From JBBSMX01 sp038232935 (GTDB taxonomy: Bacteria; Bacteroidota; Rhodothermia; Rhodothermales; JANQRZ01): a stretch of 35,613 bases of DNA. Shown here piece by piece: positions 8,200 to 15,573 of this stretch; the stretch's first letter is position 1; each line of letters begins with the position of its first letter. The position numbers and the translations under genes are program-made. The stretch is taken from positions 1 through 35,613 of the forward strand of contig JBBSMX010000027.1 of assembly GCA_038232935.1 (NCBI GenBank), given 5' to 3'. The notes beneath the pieces were generated by a model that was given only the letters and a program-made list of their open reading frames with translations, was not told the origin of the DNA and ran no database searches.

Positions 8200-10614
8200 C
8201 TATTCGTAACGGAGGGATTTCACAGGGTCGGCGGTGGCGGCGCGGAGCGTATGAGCGCTCACAGCCACGAGCGAGATCAGTAGCGTCAGGCCGCCGGCGA
8301 GCGCGAACACGCCGGGACCGATGGTGACGCGGTACGCGAACCCGTCGAGCCACCGGCTCATGCCCCAATAGGCCACCGGCACCGCCACGACGAACGCGAC
8401 GGCGACGAGTTTCAGGAAGTCGCGCGAGAGAAGGGCCACGATGGACGCGGCGGAGGCACCGAGCACTTTCCGCACGCCGACCTCTTTCGTCCGCTGCACG
8501 GCCGTAAACGACGCCAGCCCGAACAACCCGAGGCACGCCACGAAGATCGCCAGCCCGGCGAAGACGCTGAAGATCCGCCCGAACTGTTCCTCAGCTCGGT
8601 ACTGCTCGTCGAACCGTTCATCGAGGAACTGGTATTCGAACGGGCGTTGCGGTACCGCCTCGGCCCACACCTGCTCCAGTGCCGCCACCGCCTCGCCCGC
8701 CGCGTCAGCCCGCACGCGCACCGTCACGTAGCCGTAGAACGACGGGAGCACGTGGAGAACGAGCGGCTCCACCCGCTCCCGCAGCCCGTGGTAGTGGAAG
8801 TCCCGCACGACGCCGACGACCTCGCCGGTTTCGTCCATCCCCCCGATGTGGAACCGCCGGCCGATGACCTCTTCCGGCGTCCGGTAGCCCAGCGCGGCGA
8901 CGGCCGCCTCGTTGAGGAGGTAGGCGCGCGATGTATCGGTCGGCACTTCTGCCGAGAGGTTGCGCCCGGCGACGACGGTCAGCCCGTACGTCGGGGCGAA
9001 GTCGTAGTCGACAGCGTACTCGTTCATCTCGCCGCGCTGCTCCGTCCCGTCCGGCCCTTCGTAGACGATGGAGAACTGGCTCTGACGCTCGCCCGGGACG
9101 GCCGAGGAGAATGCGACGGCGGCGACGCCCCGCGCTCCGGCGAGCGCGTGGGCCACCCCCTCCCACTGCTCCTGCACCCCCGTGTCCCCCTGGAAGTCCA
9201 CCACGAGGAGCTGTTCCTGATCGAATCCGAGCCCCTGACCGCGCATATAGCCGAGCTGGCGGTGGACCACACCCGTCCCAACCAGCAGCACGATGGTGAC
9301 GGCGAACTGCACGACGACGAGCCCCTTCCGCAGGAGCGCCCCCTGCCTCGAACCGCGGAATGGCCCGCGCAGGACCGCCGCCGGGCGGAAGCCGGAGAGC
9401 ACGAAGGCCGGGTAGCTCCCTGCCCCCAACCCGACGACAAGGGCGAGCCCGGCAAGGAGGAGCGCGTAGCGCCCGCCGTAGCTCCAGAGCGTGCCTACGT
9501 CCTTCCCGGCGAGGGCGTTGAACGCCGGGAGTAGGAGCTGGCTGAGCCCCAGCGCCAGCACGAACGCAGCCAGGCTCACGAGCACCGACTCGGCGAGGAA
9601 CTGCCCGATGAGCTGGCTCCGCCATGCCCCAATTGCTTTCCTGAGTCCCACTTCTTTCGCCCGTTGGGCCGCCCGCGCCGTGGCGAGGTTCGTGAAGTTG
9701 ACGCAGGCGATCAGCAGGATGAACACGCCAACGAGCGAGAACACGTAGAGCCGCGTGGGATCGCCCGTCGGACCCGCCTCGCCCTGGAGGTCGGAGTGGA
9801 GGTAGATCCCGGTCAGCGCCTGGAGCCGGAGCGCGAGCGACTCGAAGGTGGCATGGGCGACCTCGCCGAGGTGGCGGTCCACGAACGCTGACAGCTTCGC
9901 CTCCAGATCGGCCGGATCGTACGCCTTCGGCAGGAGGAGGTAGGTGTAGAGGTAGTTCGCATTCCACTCCGTAATCAGCCAGCTCGGTGCCATCGCCTCC
10001 CAGGTGGCGAAGGACACCACCGCGTCGAAGGCGAGGTGCGATGTCGGCGGGACGTCGCGCATTACGCCCGTCACCGTTAGCGTCACCTGGTCGTCGAGCC
10101 GGAGCGGCTGCCCCATCGGGTCGGTGTCGCCGAAGTACTTGCGCGCCAGCGACTCCGTGAGGACGACCGCGTTTGGCTCGACCAGTGCCCGCGCCGGGTC
10201 GCCCGCGACGAGGGGGAACGAGAAGACCTCGAAGATGGCCGCGTCCCCATAGGCTACGGCCGGCTCTTGGTAGCGGACGCGCTCGGTGCCGGACACGCGT
10301 TCGAGGAGCCCGCTGGCCATGACGAGCCGAACGGCGTGCTCTACCTCGGGGAACTCCGCTTCCAGCGCCGGTGCCATCGGGGCCGATGTGGGCGCTGAGT
10401 CGATCTCCTCCCCGCCGCTGCGGATCTCTCGCACGACGCGGACGATACGATCAGCCCGCTCGTTGAAGCGGTCGTAGGAGAGCTCGTCTTGGACGTACAG
10501 CCCGATAAACCCGCAGCACGCGAGGCCGACCGCGAGCCCGACCACGTTGAGGGCAGCATAGCCTTTTTGACGGCGGAGGCTGCGGAGGGCGACGGTGAGG
10601 TAGTTCTTCAGCAT
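8200..10614 (-). CDS. Permease P2: pseudo-dimeric MacB/FtsX-type ABC permease
   Basis: 804 aa from the ATG at 10614, where the array-wide MLKNYL start occurs; the open frame continues upstream to 11115 but only as an out-of-frame shadow over P3. TM1 contains GLAVGLACC (26-34). Periplasmic domain 1 begins DELSYDRFNERADRIVRV and carries VTGVMRDVPPTSHL (181-194). Coupling motif 1 is QRAKEVGLRKAIGA (317-330) and coupling motif 2 is QRTKEVGVRKVLGAS (707-721). Domain 2 has GVVRDFHYHGL (601-611). It ends DPVKSLRYE. It lies 31 bp upstream of P1 and 32 bp downstream of P3, so it is probably in the same transcript as P3, P1 and the ATPase. Confidence 0.95.
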   Translation of the reverse strand: MLKNYLTVALRSLRRQKGYAALNVVGLAVGLACCGFIGLYVQDELSYDRFNERADRIVRVVREIRSGGEEIDSAPTSAPMAPALEAEFPEVEHAVRLVMASGLLERVSGTERVRYQEPAVAYGDAAIFEVFSFPLVAGDPARALVEPNAVVLTESLARKYFGDTDPMGQPLRLDDQVTLTVTGVMRDVPPTSHLAFDAVVSFATWEAMAPSWLITEWNANYLYTYLLLPKAYDPADLEAKLSAFVDRHLGEVAHATFESLALRLQALTGIYLHSDLQGEAGPTGDPTRLYVFSLVGVFILLIACVNFTNLATARAAQRAKEVGLRKAIGAWRSQLIGQFLAESVLVSLAAFVLALGLSQLLLPAFNALAGKDVGTLWSYGGRYALLLAGLALVVGLGAGSYPAFVLSGFRPAAVLRGPFRGSRQGALLRKGLVVVQFAVTIVLLVGTGVVHRQLGYMRGQGLGFDQEQLLVVDFQGDTGVQEQWEGVAHALAGARGVAAVAFSSAVPGERQSQFSIVYEGPDGTEQRGEMNEYAVDYDFAPTYGLTVVAGRNLSAEVPTDTSRAYLLNEAAVAALGYRTPEEVIGRRFHIGGMDETGEVVGVVRDFHYHGLRERVEPLVLHVLPSFYGYVTVRVRADAAGEAVAALEQVWAEAVPQRPFEYQFLDERFDEQYRAEEQFGRIFSVFAGLAIFVACLGLFGLASFTAVQRTKEVGVRKVLGASAASIVALLSRDFLKLVAVAFVVAVPVAYWGMSRWLDGFAYRVTIGPGVFALAGGLTLLISLVAVSAHTLRAATADPVKSLRYE

Positions 10615-10646
10615 GGCGGATGAGGGTAACGTAGGACCAGCCGGCC

Positions 10647-13013
10647 CTATTCGTAGCGGAGGGCTTTCACGGGGTCTGTGGTAGCAGCGCGAAACGCCTG
10701 CCCGCCGACGGTCACGAGCGCGATGGTGAGCACGACGGCCCCGGCTCCGAGAAACACGCCCGGCCCGACCTCGATGCGGTAGGCGAAGCCCTCCAGCCAC
10801 CGGCTCGTCGCGAGCCACGCCACCGGCACGGCCACCGCGAAGGCGACGAGGACGAGCACGACGAAGTCCTTCGTCAGCAGCGCGACGAGGTTCGGCACCG
10901 ACGCGCCGAGCACCTTCCGCACGCCGATCTCTTTCGTCCGCCGCTCCGCCGTGAACGACGCCAGCCCGAACAGCCCCAGGCACGCCACGAAGATGGCGAG
11001 GAAAGCGAAGACGCTGATGATCTGCCCGAGCTGCCGCTCGTTGCGGTAGAGCCGGTCGTACACGTCGTCGAGGAACCGATAAGAGAACGGTCGGTGCGCG
11101 GCGAACCGGCCCCACACGGCTTCGAGGCCGTCGAGGGCGGCGCGGGTGTCGCCCGGCGCGAGGCGCACCGCGAGGTGGAAAACCTGATCGGGCTGGTACC
11201 AGATCGCCAGTGGCTCGATGGCCTCTTGCAGCGAGCGGAAGTGGAAGTCCTGCGCCACACCGATCACGTCACCCCAGCGCGCGTCCACGGCTACGCGGCG
11301 GCCGATGGCCTCGTCCGGCGTCCAGCCAAGCCGCTGCACGGCCGTCTCGTTGAGCACGAACTGGTAGTTCGCGGAGTCCGGTGCGGGCGGTGTCGCGGGG
11401 AAGCCGCGCCCGGCGACGAGCGTCAGCCCGAGCCCGTCCGTCACAGCAGCATCGGCGGGGAGCCCTTTGATCAGGAACTCGTCCGCCTCGGCGAGCCCTT
11501 CGGCGTGGAAGCCCGAGGTCCAGCCGAGCTGGCCGGGAATCTGGTTGATGGCCGTCACCGCCGCCACCGCCGGGTTCTGCCGCAGTGCCGCTTCCATCGC
11601 CGGGTACTGCTCCTGCAGAATCGAGTCGCTCAGCGGGAGGATGACGAGGTGCTCTTTGTCGAAGCCGAGGTTCTGGGCGTTCATGTGCCGGAGCTGGCTC
11701 GTCACCACGAGCGTGCCCGCGATCAGAAACGCCGAGATCCCGAACTGGAGCACGACGAGCCCCTGCCGCAGCCACGACGCTCCGCGCCCCACCCGCACCC
11801 GTCCGCGCAGCACGCGCGCCGGCTGGAAGTTCGAGAGGTAGAACGCCGGGTAGCTCCCCGCCACGACGCTCACGACGACGAAGATGCCGACGATGAGCGC
11901 GACGATCCCCGGGCTCGCAAGCGTCCCGAACGTGAGCGCCTTGCCACTCAGCGCGTTGAACCACGGCAGCCCGAGGCCGACGAGCGCGAGCGCGAGCACC
12001 AGCCCTCCGAAGGTCAGCACTGCCGACTCGCTGTAGAACTGCCGGATGAGCTGCCCTCGGAACGCACCGAGCGACTTCCGCAGCCCGACCTCCTTCGCCC
12101 GCTGCGCCGACCGCGCCGTGGCGAGGTTCATGTAGTTGATGCACGCGATCAGCAGGATCAGCAGTGCCACCGTTGCGAAGCCGTAGACGTACGTGATGTC
12201 GCCCGTCGCGTCGAGGTCGTAGGCGACCTCGGTGCCGAGATGGATGGCGGTCAGCGGTTGCAGCGCGAGGATGCGCGGCTCCTCGCCCTCTGCCCGCAGC
12301 CGCTCGACGAGCGCGTCGATCTTCGCTTGCAGCCCCGTACCCGCCTCCGGGCTCGTCGTGCGAACGAACGTGAAGAAGTTGGCCGAGCTCCATGTCTCCT
12401 CGTTCGCCCACTGCTCCCGCGAGGCGAACGATGCGAGGAAGTCGAAGGTGAAGTGCGAGGTCGCGGGCACGTCCGCCACCACGCCCGTCACCTCGTACTC
12501 CTCGTCGTTGTTGCGGGTAAGGGTCCGGCCGATGGGGTCCGCGTCGCCGAAGAACTTCTCGGCCGTGGATTCGGTCAGCACGACGGTGTACGGCCGGTTC
12601 AACGCGGTTCGTGCGTCGCCCGCGAGGAGGGGGAAGGTGAAGACGTCGAAGAACGTCGAGTCGACGAAGTAGAAGTCGTTGTCGTCGAAGACCCGGTCGC
12701 CCGCGCGGACGAGGCCGCCATGCGGCTCGACCCGCGTCGAGGCCCGTACCTCGGGGAATTCGCGCGTGAGCAGCGGTGCGACGATGTTCGGCGTCACCCC
12801 GATCGTCGCGTCCACCTGCGGGACCACCATGTTGACGCGGTAGATCGCGTCGGCGTCTTCGTGGAACCGGTCGTAGCTGAGCTCGTCGCGGACGTAGAGC
12901 AGCAGGAACAGGCAGCACGCCACGCCGACGGCGAGGCCCGTGACGTTCAGCGCCGTGTAGCCGGGCTGGCGGCGGAGGGTGCGGAGGGCGATGCGGAGGT
13001 AGCTCTTCAGCAT
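10647..13013 (-). CDS. Permease P3: pseudo-dimeric MacB/FtsX-type ABC permease
   Basis: 788 aa, start MLKSYLRIALRTLRRQPG. TM1 includes GLAVGVACC. Domain 1 begins DELSYDRFHEDADAIYRV and has VTGVVADVPATSHF near 175-188. Coupling motif 1 is QRAKEVGLRKSLGA (about 304-317) and motif 2 is RRTKEIGVRKVLGAS (691-705). In domain 2 the usual VKDFHF reads VAQDFHFRSL. It ends DPVKALRYE. The 145-bp gap before this gene carries a putative promoter and two 21-bp repeats, so P3 is a plausible first gene of a P3-P2-P1-small protein-ATPase unit. Confidence 0.95.
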   Translation of the reverse strand: MLKSYLRIALRTLRRQPGYTALNVTGLAVGVACCLFLLLYVRDELSYDRFHEDADAIYRVNMVVPQVDATIGVTPNIVAPLLTREFPEVRASTRVEPHGGLVRAGDRVFDDNDFYFVDSTFFDVFTFPLLAGDARTALNRPYTVVLTESTAEKFFGDADPIGRTLTRNNDEEYEVTGVVADVPATSHFTFDFLASFASREQWANEETWSSANFFTFVRTTSPEAGTGLQAKIDALVERLRAEGEEPRILALQPLTAIHLGTEVAYDLDATGDITYVYGFATVALLILLIACINYMNLATARSAQRAKEVGLRKSLGAFRGQLIRQFYSESAVLTFGGLVLALALVGLGLPWFNALSGKALTFGTLASPGIVALIVGIFVVVSVVAGSYPAFYLSNFQPARVLRGRVRVGRGASWLRQGLVVLQFGISAFLIAGTLVVTSQLRHMNAQNLGFDKEHLVILPLSDSILQEQYPAMEAALRQNPAVAAVTAINQIPGQLGWTSGFHAEGLAEADEFLIKGLPADAAVTDGLGLTLVAGRGFPATPPAPDSANYQFVLNETAVQRLGWTPDEAIGRRVAVDARWGDVIGVAQDFHFRSLQEAIEPLAIWYQPDQVFHLAVRLAPGDTRAALDGLEAVWGRFAAHRPFSYRFLDDVYDRLYRNERQLGQIISVFAFLAIFVACLGLFGLASFTAERRTKEIGVRKVLGASVPNLVALLTKDFVVLVLVAFAVAVPVAWLATSRWLEGFAYRIEVGPGVFLGAGAVVLTIALVTVGGQAFRAATTDPVKALRYE

Positions 13014-13047
13014 GGGAGCGGGAGGGTGGGTCCATCTCCTGCTTGCG

Positions 13048-13081
13048 CAAGCCGCATGCCTTCCCTTCTCCTGCTCTTCAA
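13048..13081 (-). promoter_or_regulatory. Promoter-like block upstream of P3
   Basis: On the minus strand TTG (13081-13079) is followed after 22 nt of purine-rich sequence by TGCGGCTTG (13056-13048), then AGGAGATGGACCC and the P3 ATG about 35 nt further on. The same arrangement precedes P5 and P9. It resembles the Bacteroidota TTTG / TAnnTTTG promoter layout but the -7 box is degenerate here. Supported mainly by conservation between the three leaders. Confidence 0.45.
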
Positions 13082-13124
13082 CGAGCGACTACGGCCCGTT
13101 TGAGCGGCTTAACCCCCAGCGGAG

Positions 13125-13166
13125 TGTGCGCCAGCGCTCACCGGCTGTGCGCTGGCGCTCACTCAT
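13125..13166. repeat. Two degenerate 21-bp repeat units at the P4 stop codon
   Basis: TGTGCGCCAGCGCTCA (13125-13140) and TGTGCGCTGGCGCTCA (13146-13161) start exactly 21 bp apart, and the second overlaps the P4 stop codon (13159-13161). They are related to the repeats at 18058 and 28031. Because the cores are inverted relative to each other, GCGCCAGCGC (13128-13137) and GCGCTGGCGC (13149-13158) also form a perfect 10-bp stem with an 11-nt loop. This could act as a transcript-end hairpin, though no U-tract follows. Confidence 0.65.
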
Positions 13167-15564
13167 AGCGCAGTGCCTTCACCGGGTCCCTCGTCGCCGC
13201 GCGCATCGCGTGGGTGCTCACTGTGGCGAGGGTGAGGACGAGCGCGACTCCACCCGCCGCGAGGAACGCCCACCACGGCATGTCGATGCGGTAGGCGAAG
13301 TCGGCGAGCCAGCGGTCCATCGCGAAATAAGCCACCGGCATCGCAACCACGAAGGCGATGCCGACGAGGCGGAGGAAGTCCTTCGACAGCAGCGCGACGA
13401 GGTCGGGGACGCTCGCGCCGAGCACCTTCCGCACGCCGATCTCCTTCGTCCGCTGCTCGGCCGTGAACGCCGCCAGCCCGAACAGCCCCAGGCACGCGAT
13501 GAAGATCGCCAGTCCCGAGAAGATGCCGACGATCGCCCCCGTCCGGTCGTCGGCGCGGTAGAGCCGGTCGAAATCGTCGTCGAGGAACGAGTACGAGAAC
13601 GTGCGGCTCGGCGAGAACGCCGTCCACGTCGTTTCGAGGTGGGCGAGGGTTTCGTCGAGGTGCTCCGGGCGGACCCGGACGAGCAGGTGGTTGTAGGCCC
13701 CCGGCAGCACCTGAATCGCGAGGGGCGCGATCGGGTCGTGCAGCGAAGCGTGGTGGAAATCCTTCGCCACCCCGATGACGGGGCCGGTGTACGTCGAGTC
13801 CTCGTCGAGCCACGCGATCTCCTGCCCCACGGGGTCGGCCCACGTGAAGCGCTGCGCCGCGGCCTCGTTGAGGATGAAGGCGGAGCCGGCGTCGGCCGGC
13901 CGGTCCTCCGAGAACCCCCGGCCGGCCGCCAACTCGATGCCGAGCGTTTCGAGGAAGTCGGCGTCGGTACGTAGCTCGGCGACGGGGACCTCCGGCTCGT
14001 TCTGCCACCGGATCGAGTTCCGGTTGAAGCGCCCGCCGGGGACGTTCGAGACGGCCGAGGTGCGTAGCACGCCCGGCACGCGCGCGAGCTCCGCCTTGAC
14101 CGCCTCCACCTGCTCGCGCATGGCATCGTCCTGGATTGGAAGCACGACCACCTGCTCGCTCTCGAACCCCAGGCTCTGGGAGCGCAGGTAGTCGAGCTGG
14201 CCGAAGATGACGAGGGTGCCGACGAGCAGGACGATGGAGACGGCGAACTGGAACACCACGAGGCCCTTGCGGAAGGCCGCCCCGGCGGAGCGAGGCACGA
14301 GCCGCCCCTTCAGCACCTGCGCCGGCTGGAACGAGGAGAGGAAGAGCGCCGGATAGCTCCCCGCGACGACGCCGGTGACGAGGGCCAGCCCGACGAGGCC
14401 CGCCACGAGGGGCACGCTACCGAAGCGGAGCAGCGAGAGGTCCGTCCCGGCGAGGTCATTGAAGAACGGGAGCGCGAGGTGAACGAGCGCGAGCGCACCC
14501 ACCACCGCCAGCACGCTGTAGAGGACCGACTCGCCGAGGAACTGCCCGGCGAGTTGGCCCCGGTGTGCCCCGAGTGCCTTCCGCACGCCGACCTCACGCG
14601 CGCGACCCGTCGAGCGCGCCGTGGCGAGGTTCATAAAGTTGATGCAGGCGATGAGCAGGATCAGCAGGGCCGCCGCGACGAACACGTAGACCGTCGCCGC
14701 GCTCCCGTTCGGTTCCAGCTCCCAGCGGAGGTGCGAGCGGAGGTGGATGTCGGTGATGGGCTGAAGGCTGAGCCGGATGTCGCCGCGCTCCAGCCCGGCG
14801 ACGTCCTCGGGCGAGAGGTCGAGGTAGCGCGAGATCCAGCCGGGGATCCGGGCCTCGACAGCGGCCGGTGCCGCACTTTCGGCGAGGCGGACGTAGTTGT
14901 AGTGGCCGAAGTCGGCCCACTCGAAAAACGAGCTGCCGTCCCAGAGCTGTTTGAGGGTGACGTAGGAGATCAGAAAGTCGAAGTGGATGTGCGAGGCGGC
15001 GGGCACGTCCTCCAGCACGGCCCCGACCGTGAAGTCCGTGTCCTCGTTGAGCCGCAGCGTCTGCCCGAGCGGGTCCGCGTCGCCGAAGTACTTCTCCGCC
15101 ATCGCGCGCGTGAGGAGGATCTGAAACGGCTCGCGCAGCGCCTTCGCACCGTCCCCCGCGACGACGGGGAAGGAGAACACGTCGAAGAATGTGCTGTCCA
15201 CGGCGAGGAACTCGGTTTCGTCGAACCGACGATCTCCGTGACGGACGGAGAAGACGGGGCGGGTGAGGCCCGGCCCCCAGATCGGCGTCAGGCTGACGGC
15301 GGCCTCGACCTCCGGGAAGTCGGCGACGAGAGCTTGCGCCATCGGGTGCGGCGTGCGCGTCTGCGGGCTATCGTCGAATAGCGCGATGCGGTGGATGCGG
15401 TCGGCGTCGGCGTGGAAGCGGTCGTAGCTCGTCTCGTGGAGGACGTAGAGCGCGAGGAGGCAGCAGCAGGCGAGGCCCACGGCGAGGCCGGCCAGGTTGA
15501 TGGCCGCGTACGCCTTCTGCCGATGGAGGGTGCGGAGCGCGATGAGGAGGTAGTTCTTCAGCAT
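13159..15564 (-). CDS. Permease P4: pseudo-dimeric MacB/FtsX-type ABC permease
   Basis: 801 aa, start MLKNYLLIALRTLHRQKA. TM1 carries an unusually Cys-rich GLACCCLLAL. Domain 1 begins HETSYDRFHADADRIHRI. Coupling motif 1 is GRAREVGVRKALGA (about 320-333) and motif 2 is QRTKEIGVRKVLGAS near 703-717. Domain 2 has GVAKDFHHASL. It ends DPVKALRYE. The TM8 region (13253-13315) is identical at the DNA level to the same region of P7 over 63 bp, in a context where the flanks differ, which suggests gene conversion. Its start is 9 bp from the P5 stop, so the two are probably cotranscribed. Confidence 0.95.
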   Translation of the reverse strand: MLKNYLLIALRTLHRQKAYAAINLAGLAVGLACCCLLALYVLHETSYDRFHADADRIHRIALFDDSPQTRTPHPMAQALVADFPEVEAAVSLTPIWGPGLTRPVFSVRHGDRRFDETEFLAVDSTFFDVFSFPVVAGDGAKALREPFQILLTRAMAEKYFGDADPLGQTLRLNEDTDFTVGAVLEDVPAASHIHFDFLISYVTLKQLWDGSSFFEWADFGHYNYVRLAESAAPAAVEARIPGWISRYLDLSPEDVAGLERGDIRLSLQPITDIHLRSHLRWELEPNGSAATVYVFVAAALLILLIACINFMNLATARSTGRAREVGVRKALGAHRGQLAGQFLGESVLYSVLAVVGALALVHLALPFFNDLAGTDLSLLRFGSVPLVAGLVGLALVTGVVAGSYPALFLSSFQPAQVLKGRLVPRSAGAAFRKGLVVFQFAVSIVLLVGTLVIFGQLDYLRSQSLGFESEQVVVLPIQDDAMREQVEAVKAELARVPGVLRTSAVSNVPGGRFNRNSIRWQNEPEVPVAELRTDADFLETLGIELAAGRGFSEDRPADAGSAFILNEAAAQRFTWADPVGQEIAWLDEDSTYTGPVIGVAKDFHHASLHDPIAPLAIQVLPGAYNHLLVRVRPEHLDETLAHLETTWTAFSPSRTFSYSFLDDDFDRLYRADDRTGAIVGIFSGLAIFIACLGLFGLAAFTAEQRTKEIGVRKVLGASVPDLVALLSKDFLRLVGIAFVVAMPVAYFAMDRWLADFAYRIDMPWWAFLAAGGVALVLTLATVSTHAMRAATRDPVKALRYE
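13253..13315. repeat. 63-bp identical segment shared with P7 (copy 1)
   Basis: This stretch within P4 is identical, third codon positions included, to 20707-20769 within P7. It encodes the LADFAYRIDMPWWAFLAAG segment of the last TM. Sequence on both sides is clearly diverged between the two genes. Confidence 0.85.
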
Positions 15565-15573
15565 GGCGGCGCG

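Noticed and set aside
10615..11115. N-terminal extension of P2 to 11115
   Set aside because: The extra residues are an out-of-frame reading of P3; the family start MLKNYL is at 10614. The same reasoning removes extensions of P7 (to 23429) and the ATPase (to 5674).
13014..13124. Riboswitch in the conserved leaders of P3, P5 and P9
   Set aside because: Conservation is limited to short blocks with promoter-like spacing, and no multi-stem fold or known aptamer core is recognisable.
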